The notes under the pieces: generated by a model
The model's database searches: none
Told to the model about the DNA's origin: nothing
The model's input: the letters and a program-made list of their open reading frames with translations, nothing else
Part shown: piece by piece, positions 37,549-44,362 of the stretch
How the letters are laid out: every line of letters starts with the position of its first letter
Position numbering within the stretch: position 1 is the first letter of the stretch
Origin: JADFXI01 sp963784135
Lineage (GTDB): Bacteria; Nitrospirota; Thermodesulfovibrionia; Thermodesulfovibrionales; Dissulfurispiraceae
Direction of reading: 5' to 3'
NCBI GenBank assembly: GCA_963784135.1
Contig: CAWAQG010000003.1
Coordinates: 268,835-332,834 of the forward strand
Length of the DNA: 64,000 nucleotides
Program-made: the position numbers and the translations under genes

Positions 37549-38105
37549 TATTCTTCGGAGGTGTACCACGAGTGGTCGATGTAATCCTGCGTCCTCTTGA
37601 GGATGAGCTCAAGTATACCCCTGAGTTCCTCAAAAAGCTGATCAAACAGTTCGTCATCGCCAAGGTCATTGGCCTCAATATCATATATGTATGAAATCTC
37701 GTATTCCCTGGAAGACTGCTCGCTCGGAATTATTTCCTTTGCAAAGAGCACAGGCTGGGTGTCGGGATATTCTTCCTCCACCTCTGCAAGCAGCGCCTCA
37801 ATGTTCTGGTAGTCTTCCATAACCGGCAATTTTATCAGGAATTCCAGCTCCAGCGAGTTATCAGCATCCATCGAGTTTTCTTCCGTGTCCTCCTCATAAA
37901 GAGTCATCCCGGTCTGAAACGCGTCATAAGTAAAAGATACCGTTGCTGTGAGCGAATAAGGGACCTCCATATTCGGCAAAGCAAGCGAGAACCTGCTTTC
38001 CCTGTCAAGCGTGAACTGCTCTATAAAAACCTGCATATTGAATATTTCAAGGTAATTTTTTGCAGATTCAGCGATCTTCATCTGCACTTCTTCAAAACGT
38101 GTCAT
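37548..38105 (-). CDS. Conserved acidic protein of unknown function
   Basis: The 185-residue soluble protein starts MTRFEEVQMKIAESAK. A frame opens at 38144, but ATG 38105 has GGGAGG just upstream and starts the amphipathic helix. It has an N-terminal helix, a beta-rich middle (SRFSLALPNMEVPYSLTATV) and a very acidic C-terminal half with a helix near LFDQLFEELRGILELIL. No catalytic motif is visible and I recognise no family. Its stop overlaps the HAD gene start by 1 nt, so both are co-translated; the partnership may be functional. Confidence 0.65.
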   Translation of the reverse strand: MTRFEEVQMKIAESAKNYLEIFNMQVFIEQFTLDRESRFSLALPNMEVPYSLTATVSFTYDAFQTGMTLYEEDTEENSMDADNSLELEFLIKLPVMEDYQNIEALLAEVEEEYPDTQPVLFAKEIIPSEQSSREYEISYIYDIEANDLGDDELFDQLFEELRGILELILKRTQDYIDHSWYTSEE

Positions 38106-38171
38106 AAGACCTCCCGGCAGTGTACAGCGTTCAGCTCTGCACATTTACTTTAAATTATCCGAAATTATAAC

Positions 38172-38897
38172 ATGAATGATACTATTATGACGAATAAGAC
38201 AGCGGTGATAACGGGCGGGGCACGAGGACTGGGGAGGGAAATAGCTTCCGCACTCTATCATGGCGGATACCGGGTAGCTGTCAATTACCTGCATTCACAT
38301 GCGCCGGCACGGGAGCTTGGCGCGCAATTCGGAGACAGGGCGTTACTTTTAAAGGCAGATGTGGGAAACTGCTATGAGGTATCGGAAATGGCTGCCTGTG
38401 TCCGGCGGGAATGGGGCGGAGTTGATGTGCTGGTAAACAATGCAGGCATTACATTTGATGCATTGTGTATCAGACAAACGGAAGCTGAGTGGGATGCTGT
38501 CATGCGGAGCAATCTGAAAGGCGCCTTTAATATGATTAAAGCCTTTGTCCCGCTGATGCAAAGGGGCGGACATATTGTCAATATCAGTTCATATTCCGGC
38601 CTCAAGGGAAAAGCGGGCCAGTCAGCCTATAGCGGGTCAAAGGCGGCGCTATTGGGTCTTACAAAAACTGCCGCCATTGAGCTTGCAGGCCATAATATCA
38701 AAGTCAATGCGGTGCTGCCTGGATATATGCCTACAGAAATGGGGCTGCATGCCGGCAAGGCTTTGATAAAGGCCAGGGAAGAGAGTCTGCTGCATACGCT
38801 TGGCGATCCCGCAGAGGTCGCGCGGTTTATCTCATTCCTTATAGAGACTGCCACTGTCACCGGCCAGTTATTCTGCCTTGACAGCAGGATATTATGA
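38172..38897 (+). CDS. Short-chain dehydrogenase/reductase (FabG-like)
   Basis: The 241-residue Rossmann enzyme has the nucleotide motif TGGARGLG (residues 14-21), the NNAG strand (LVNNAGITFD), and the catalytic Ser-Tyr-Lys set with NISSYSGLKG and YSGSK. It ends with the family text GQLFCLDSRIL in place of the usual VDGG. The FabG class reduces 3-oxoacyl-ACP. It overlaps bioD by 4 nt (ATGA), so a role in making the pimeloyl chain of biotin is plausible but unproven. The start could also be Met6. Confidence 0.87.
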   Translation: MNDTIMTNKTAVITGGARGLGREIASALYHGGYRVAVNYLHSHAPARELGAQFGDRALLLKADVGNCYEVSEMAACVRREWGGVDVLVNNAGITFDALCIRQTEAEWDAVMRSNLKGAFNMIKAFVPLMQRGGHIVNISSYSGLKGKAGQSAYSGSKAALLGLTKTAAIELAGHNIKVNAVLPGYMPTEMGLHAGKALIKAREESLLHTLGDPAEVARFISFLIETATVTGQLFCLDSRIL

Positions 38898-39628
38898 GCA
38901 AAGGCGTTTTCATAACGGGAACTGACACCGGGGTCGGCAAAACTATTGTTGCCGCAGGCATTATACGTGCGCTCAAAAGAAAAGGCATTAACGCGGGCGC
39001 AATGAAGCCGATTGAGACAGGATGCTCCGGAACAGGAGACAGAGGTCAGATAACAGACGGCCTGATACCTGCCGATGCATTATTTTTGAGAGAGCTCGCC
39101 GGAATGGATGATCCTGTCAACGCTGTTGCCCCTGTTCGTTTTGCTAATCCGCTTGCACCGATGGCCGCCTCTGAACTTGAGGGAAAGCCGGTAGACCTTG
39201 ACACACTATTTCATTCGTTTGCGGCCCTTGCTCAAAAATATGAATTCCTCGTCGTGGAGGGCGCCGGCGGCCTCATGGTCCCCATCAAGATGCGAAGTGG
39301 GAGTTCGACGTATTATTATATGGCCAATCTTATCAAGGATTTGGACTTGCCTTCTGTCATAGTCTCAAGGGCCGGATTGGGCGCCATCAATCATACGTTG
39401 TTGACCGTTATGCACGCAATCAGAGAGGGAATAGGAGTGCGGGGCGTGATTATCAATAACACCGGACCTGCCGGCAATACAATAGCTGAACAGACAAACC
39501 CCGGCATACTGCAGCGTATATGTCCTGTGCCTGTACTTGGGATAGTGCCGTATTGCGCGGCGCCCTATGATTTTATAGATGCCGTTGCAGATGTACTAAC
39601 CGATGTGGCCGCAAACCTGATGCCTTGA
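38894..39628 (+). CDS. bioD: Dethiobiotin synthetase
   Basis: This 244-residue ATP-dependent enzyme closes the ureido ring of dethiobiotin from diaminopelargonate and CO2. The P-loop GTDTGVGKT is at residues 9-17. Further conserved text is MKPIETGC, the VEGAGGLMVPI motif with the substrate Glu, and IINNTGP followed by VLGIVPY. All are normal for BioD. It is coupled to the upstream FabG-like gene; no other bio gene is in the window. IS copy 3 inserted just beyond its stop (target duplication from 39631), so the 3' flank has changed but the gene is intact. Confidence 0.95.
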   Translation: MSKGVFITGTDTGVGKTIVAAGIIRALKRKGINAGAMKPIETGCSGTGDRGQITDGLIPADALFLRELAGMDDPVNAVAPVRFANPLAPMAASELEGKPVDLDTLFHSFAALAQKYEFLVVEGAGGLMVPIKMRSGSSTYYYMANLIKDLDLPSVIVSRAGLGAINHTLLTVMHAIREGIGVRGVIINNTGPAGNTIAEQTNPGILQRICPVPVLGIVPYCAAPYDFIDAVADVLTDVAANLMP

Positions 39629-39646
39629 CAAAAGAATATAGATCAC

Positions 39647-41013
39647 TGTTGTCAACAAATAGAGTTGTCCGGTTTTAGAGCAAATAAACTGTCCGGTTCT
39701 GCAGGGTGGCTGCGCATGGAACATGGCAGTCCACCGATTTCAGTTTTATTAAGGCTTATGCCGCTGCATGTGAGCAAATTGCAATCTCCTTTCCTTTAGA
39801 GTTATAGGCAGCCAGTTTTCTCGGTCCATGAAAGATAGCAAGTCTACCGTCGGGATAACGATGAACGCTTACCTGGACCCTGACGTAATGGCAACGATAT
39901 TGATTTGGCGGGATCTGAAGTTTTAGTCCATCGAACTTTACACAGTTGTCATTGCCGACGGTGCGGTCATACTGTTCGCATAGGATGTCTTCCAAGGCAG
40001 TGCCTGCCCAAGTCACGAACACGCTCTCTGGTTCTTGAGGGATAACGGCGAACTCGGCATTATGGGCCGGCATATATGTACTGGCAAGATAATCATTGGC
40101 CTGCTTCATCCCAGTGATGCCCGCCATCGCAAGCTCCTTGACCAGCCGATCTTGATGGGTACTGAAGGCTCGCTCAGAACGGCCCCTGGCTTCAGGAGAA
40201 TACGCAGGGATCATCTTAATCCCCAGTTGGCTCATTGCACGACCAAACTGGGTAAGACTTGATTTGTCCACTTTCCCTCCAGCCTCCGGTGTATGCCAAT
40301 AGTGACTTCCGCGATCCGTATACAACGAAGCAAACAACCCGTGTTGCTCTATAACCTCTTTTACACCCAGAAAGCTGCTTTGTGTGCCTTCTTCCTTAAC
40401 AAAAAACATCGAGTAGTGTTCACTGCTGGCATCATCCATCGTCACGATCAAATCCCATAATTTGCCGGGAACCCACTGGTGCCGGGAACCATCCTGATGA
40501 AGCATCATGCCGATATAGGGAGCCCTGACCCTTCTTTTCCTGTGTGCCCCTTTCAGTGCCCCTTTCGGTACCAATCCCTTTTCCTGGAGGGTGTTTTTGA
40601 CCCATGTGTAGCTCCTGTTTCCTTGATGAACTCGGCGATACCAGCTAAAAAAATGCTTGACGTTGAAACCATAATAACGTCCTCTATAAAGATCCGATAG
40701 CGCCATCACTTCGTCAACTGGTGCTCGCAGATGCGATATTTGTCCTAAACGCTTATCTATAAGTCCCTCCATCCCTTTATCCGCATACCTCAGCAGATAT
40801 CGCCGAAATGTCCTGTCACAGACACCAAGGAGCATCGCCGCTTCCTCCTGCGTTAGCCGTCCACTCTTCCAGCCCTCATAACCTTCTTCAAATCTCATTT
40901 TCCGTACCTCCTGCAACACCGCCGAACGTTTCATGGATAGCCCCCCTTGCTATCCATATACCACCCGGACAGTTTATGTGCTACAGATACGGACAGTTTA
41001 TCTGCTCGCCACA
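39647..41013 (-). mobile_element. Insertion sequence, copy 3 (related IS, inverted), intact
   Basis: 1367 bp with ends TGTTGTCAAC (right end of the IS) at 39647 and CGCCACA (left end) at 41013. It is flanked by the 16-bp duplication AAAGAATATAGATCAC at 39631-39646 and 41014-41029 (17 bp if the terminal base is host DNA). The subterminal ATAAACTGTCCG units are present. The perfect target duplication shows a recent insertion, although its DNA has diverged clearly from copies 1 and 2. It lies between bioD and the cytochrome operon, left end facing the operon. Confidence 0.9.
39756..40934 (-). CDS. Transposase of IS copy 3
   Basis: This 392-residue transposase has the same length and layout as in copies 1 and 2, but by my count about 46 residues differ. 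Changes cluster in the N-terminal third, while the catalytic regions MLHQDGS, LYTDRGSHY and GRSERAF are unchanged. It is a sister lineage of the same element and not a direct copy of the other two. The frame is intact. The internal start preceded by AGGAGGT (MRFEEGYEGW) is again likely. Confidence 0.9.
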   Translation of the reverse strand: MKRSAVLQEVRKMRFEEGYEGWKSGRLTQEEAAMLLGVCDRTFRRYLLRYADKGMEGLIDKRLGQISHLRAPVDEVMALSDLYRGRYYGFNVKHFFSWYRRVHQGNRSYTWVKNTLQEKGLVPKGALKGAHRKRRVRAPYIGMMLHQDGSRHQWVPGKLWDLIVTMDDASSEHYSMFFVKEEGTQSSFLGVKEVIEQHGLFASLYTDRGSHYWHTPEAGGKVDKSSLTQFGRAMSQLGIKMIPAYSPEARGRSERAFSTHQDRLVKELAMAGITGMKQANDYLASTYMPAHNAEFAVIPQEPESVFVTWAGTALEDILCEQYDRTVGNDNCVKFDGLKLQIPPNQYRCHYVRVQVSVHRYPDGRLAIFHGPRKLAAYNSKGKEIAICSHAAA

Positions 41014-41029
41014 AAAGAATATAGATCAC

Positions 41030-41058
41030 TTGACTTTTAGGATTATTATTGCTAAGGT
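41030..41058 (+). promoter_or_regulatory. Candidate promoter of the porin-cytochrome operon
   Basis: TTGACT (41030-41035) is followed after 17 bp by TAAGGT (41053-41058) with an extended -10 TGC directly before it. The -10 box matches only at the three most conserved positions. The -35 hexamer borders the target duplication of IS copy 3 directly, in the same register as at the other two copies. Confidence 0.5.
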
Positions 41059-41108
41059 GTTTTAACGTAAAATTTCCTAAAGTAAAACTAATTTAGGGGG
41101 AGGGAAGC

Positions 41109-42047
41109 ATGAGAAAAGTTGTTTTATTGGTAAGCGTATTCCTGGCCTTTGCCTTTGTGCTGCTTTCCGCAGGCTTTATGCAAAAAGCTGCGGAAGCAGA
41201 ATCAGGGTTTGTAGGGGTGGATACCTGCAAAGGCTGTCATCCGGACAAGTACGAAAGTTATTCAAAAACATGTCACTCCAAAAAATCGTATCCCGGCAGT
41301 CCCGCCAACATGGAGGCTTGCGAGACCTGCCACGGCAACGGCTCGGCCCACGTAGAGAAGGGCGGAGGCAGGGGGACCGGCATTTTCAACTTCAACAAAA
41401 AATTTGATCCAAAAGAAAGGGCGGCCAGATGCCTCGCCTGTCATGAACAGACCAAACACCTTGCCTTTTGGAATGCCGGCGTTCACCAGGCGGAGGGTGT
41501 CGCCTGCGACGACTGCCATTCGATCCACGCAGGCGGAGACAAGCTGCTGAAAGCCGACAAGTCAGAAGTGTGCTATCAGTGCCACAGGGACATCAAGGCA
41601 ATGGTCAACAAGCAGTCGCACCATCCTATCAAGGAAGGCAAGGTATCATGCGTTGACTGCCACAACCCTCACGGTGATATGAACAACAAGATGCTGACTG
41701 CCGAGTCGGTGAACGACCTCTGCTACAAGTGCCATCCTGAAAAGAGAGGGCCTTATATGCAGGAACACCCGCCGGTGGAAGAGAACTGCCTCAATTGCCA
41801 CAACCCGCACGGGAGCAACCACAACAGATTGCTGACCCAAAGGGTGCCGGAGCTGTGCCAGGATTGCCACAACGGCACCGGGTTCCATGCCGGGGGAGTG
41901 CCTTTGACCTCATTCTCCAATCCTGCTTTAGGTAATAGTGCATACAAGGCACAGCTTCTGATGGGGCGCGCATGCCTTAATTGCCATAACAACATACACG
42001 GGCAGATCGGTGTGTCAGGTTCCAGTTCAGCCGTGTTCATACATTAA
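41109..42047 (+). CDS. Periplasmic decaheme c-type cytochrome (MtrA/DmsE-like)
   Basis: The 312-residue secreted protein has a signal peptide (cleavage near residue 30, AEAES) and ten CxxCH heme sites, with first Cys at residues 40, 71, 108, 133, 155, 181, 205, 227, 250 and 289. The paired CxxCHNPHG text recurs. Ten hemes in about 280 residues match MtrA, DmsE and PioA, which form a heme wire plugged into an outer-membrane barrel. The barrel gene follows directly (19-nt gap, strong ribosome-binding site). A GGGGGAGGG ribosome-binding site precedes ATG 41109. Likely role: carry electrons across the outer membrane, in either direction. Confidence 0.93.
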   Translation: MRKVVLLVSVFLAFAFVLLSAGFMQKAAEAESGFVGVDTCKGCHPDKYESYSKTCHSKKSYPGSPANMEACETCHGNGSAHVEKGGGRGTGIFNFNKKFDPKERAARCLACHEQTKHLAFWNAGVHQAEGVACDDCHSIHAGGDKLLKADKSEVCYQCHRDIKAMVNKQSHHPIKEGKVSCVDCHNPHGDMNNKMLTAESVNDLCYKCHPEKRGPYMQEHPPVEENCLNCHNPHGSNHNRLLTQRVPELCQDCHNGTGFHAGGVPLTSFSNPALGNSAYKAQLLMGRACLNCHNNIHGQIGVSGSSSAVFIH

Positions 42048-42066
42048 AAGGAGGGGGTATATATAA

Positions 42067-44238
42067 ATGATAAACAGCAGATATGTTCTCAGATTGATTC
42101 TTATTATCACCTTCATTCTTCTGCCGTTGATTAGCGCCTATGCCGACGACAGCAGCACCGTCAGCAATAGCAGCTTCATCGGAGAGATAGGGCTGACCCC
42201 CTATTTTGACAGCGTCGCCGGCAACAAAACCAAGTTCTACGAATACTCCGATGCGGTCCACGGCGGCGGCATTCACAGTGACGTAAGGCTCGGCTATGAC
42301 AGCGACAACTATTGGCTGAAAATAAAGGCATCGGATATCAGCTACGGAACACAGGAATATAGTGTCGACGGCGGAATGTACGGCAAATTCACCTACGGGT
42401 TCTATTTCACCGACATGGTGCACAACATTTCCCTCGGCGCAAATACATTATATAACAACCCGGGATCAGGCAACCTCAAATACACCCCCGGTGCCTCATT
42501 CACCAACCCTCCCGGGACGGTGTGGAATTCTTTTGACTATTCGATTAAGAGAGAAAAGATCGGAGGCAACCTCGATGTGGAGATGCTGAGACCTTTCTAT
42601 GTGGATTTTTCAGCGTCCCGGGAGAGGACAACCGGCATCAACACCGGCGCTGACGACGGATATGAACTGCCGGTGCCCATTGACTACACGTCCGACATCT
42701 TCAAAGGCGAGGTAGGATATCAGGCCAAACCTGTATTCGCATCCATTAGTTACCTTTACAACAGTTTCGACAACCAGAACCAGACGTTGAGCAACGAGGA
42801 GACGACAGGCGGGACCCTTATGACTGCACTGCCTCCGAACAACGACTATTACAAACTCTCCTTTAAGGGATCTGTTCAGCTTCCGATGGACTCAAGGTTC
42901 AACGTGACCGCTTCGACCGCGAAGGCAACATCCACCTTCAATCTCGGCTCTCTCCTCAATAATTACTACGGGACCACTTCGGTCGCAAGCGCCGGTTCCT
43001 TCCGCGGCAGACTTGACACTAATTCGCTCAATCTCTCATTGACTTCCAACCCTGTGAGATGGGTTTCCGCAGACATTTTCTACCGTTATTACGGCACTAC
43101 CAACAAGTCTGACCAGGTGACGTTAAACAATCCGGACGACGGTCTGCCCTATCAGAACTATCTGTTCGACTACAATAAGAACACTTACGGGGCCGACCTC
43201 CGCTTCAAGCTGCCTCTGCAGCTGCAACTGAAAGCGGGGTATTCGTACGTCGATACCGACAGGGCGGGGAGACTCGACAACCCCAGCACGAAGGACAACA
43301 TTTATTCAACGGAACTAAAGTGGAGCGGGCTGGATTTCATCACGCCCAAGTTCAGTTACCAACGGCTGGACAGGAGCGCGACCTATGGCATGCTTAACAC
43401 TTCGGTCACCGGTGATGTAGCGCCGATTGCGCTCATTAATGCCGGCTACGACACGCCTTCCACCGTCAATTATGATGGTGTCGACACGTCCCTGATCTCG
43501 AGGTTTGATACTTGCAAGCAGACAACGGACACTTACAAGGCAGGGGTCGACATCGCTCCCCTCCAGAACCTGAATCTGGGGCTTGCATACAAATACATCA
43601 CTACCGACTATTCGAACGCCGTGCTGGGACTCCAGAACACAAAGACGAACGAGTTTGACGTCAGTGGCGATTATGCGTTGGGCAGCATCGCCAGCCTGAC
43701 GGCGTATTTTAACCTCGAATACAAGAAGTATATGATGTACGACGTAAACGACTCCGGAGGCGGGAGCTTTCCGCTGAACACCACTACCAACACCTCGACG
43801 AGTTACCCGTGGAACCTGACCACAAAGGACAACACGTACGAATGGGGGGCGGGCGCCGATATATACATAATTCCGAAGAAATTGACGTTCAGGCTTCAGT
43901 ACGATTATGTCAATTCCGACGGAAACCTCGACTTCGGCATCTTCAATACCGCAGCGCTCGGCGCCATAAATCCCGGGGCCAACAGTAGTAATGTTGACAT
44001 TGGGACCTGGGACGATTACAGGGTAAGCTCCTTCACGGGCAAAATTGCATACAATGTTTCAAAGATGTTCACTTTGGCGGCCGGAGCGAGTCTCCAAAGC
44101 TACAAGTATAACGACATCGTATACAGCAATTACCAGTACAACACCAGCAATGCCCCATTGCCGATACTGACCGGTGCCTATGCAAACCCGTCATATAACG
44201 CAACTGTGGTGTTTCTGACATCAACATACAGGTTCTAA
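42067..44238 (+). CDS. MtrB/PioB-family outer membrane beta-barrel
   Basis: The 723-residue protein has a signal peptide (cleavage near AYADD, residue 26). The rest is alternating amphipathic beta strands with many Tyr/Asp/Asn turns and a terminal aromatic (STYRF, C-terminal Phe), the hallmark of large outer-membrane barrels. The size and its position after a decaheme cytochrome fit MtrB/PioB, the sheath around MtrA/PioA. The N-terminal CxxC of Shewanella MtrB is absent. Text such as NDYYKLSFKGSVQLPMDSRF is family-like. It should insulate the decaheme protein in the outer membrane. Confidence 0.88.
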   Translation: MINSRYVLRLILIITFILLPLISAYADDSSTVSNSSFIGEIGLTPYFDSVAGNKTKFYEYSDAVHGGGIHSDVRLGYDSDNYWLKIKASDISYGTQEYSVDGGMYGKFTYGFYFTDMVHNISLGANTLYNNPGSGNLKYTPGASFTNPPGTVWNSFDYSIKREKIGGNLDVEMLRPFYVDFSASRERTTGINTGADDGYELPVPIDYTSDIFKGEVGYQAKPVFASISYLYNSFDNQNQTLSNEETTGGTLMTALPPNNDYYKLSFKGSVQLPMDSRFNVTASTAKATSTFNLGSLLNNYYGTTSVASAGSFRGRLDTNSLNLSLTSNPVRWVSADIFYRYYGTTNKSDQVTLNNPDDGLPYQNYLFDYNKNTYGADLRFKLPLQLQLKAGYSYVDTDRAGRLDNPSTKDNIYSTELKWSGLDFITPKFSYQRLDRSATYGMLNTSVTGDVAPIALINAGYDTPSTVNYDGVDTSLISRFDTCKQTTDTYKAGVDIAPLQNLNLGLAYKYITTDYSNAVLGLQNTKTNEFDVSGDYALGSIASLTAYFNLEYKKYMMYDVNDSGGGSFPLNTTTNTSTSYPWNLTTKDNTYEWGAGADIYIIPKKLTFRLQYDYVNSDGNLDFGIFNTAALGAINPGANSSNVDIGTWDDYRVSSFTGKIAYNVSKMFTLAAGASLQSYKYNDIVYSNYQYNTSNAPLPILTGAYANPSYNATVVFLTSTYRF

Positions 44239-44318
44239 TACAGGAATTACGGAGATGGAAATTTAGGCGAGTAACCTGATATAATAAAGACCAAGTAAAG
44301 GTCCTAAACAAGAATTAC

Positions 44319-44343
44319 GGAGTGGGGAGCAATGCCCCTCTCC
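44319..44343 (+). promoter_or_regulatory. Hairpin in the leader of the octaheme gene
   Basis: GGAG-T-GGGG pairs with CCCC-T-CTCC around AGCAATG, ending 19 nt before ATG 44363 and 11 nt before the GGGAGG ribosome-binding site. There is no T run, so it is more likely an mRNA-stability or processing element than a terminator. The short direct repeat GAATTACGGA occurs at 44244-44253 and 44312-44321. Confidence 0.4.
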
Positions 44344-44362
44344 GCCCATTAAGGGAGGTTTT

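Noticed and set aside
44239..44362. c-di-GMP or other riboswitch ahead of the octaheme cytochrome
   Set aside because: The leader has only a short imperfect hairpin and lacks the conserved GEMM-type sequence blocks.
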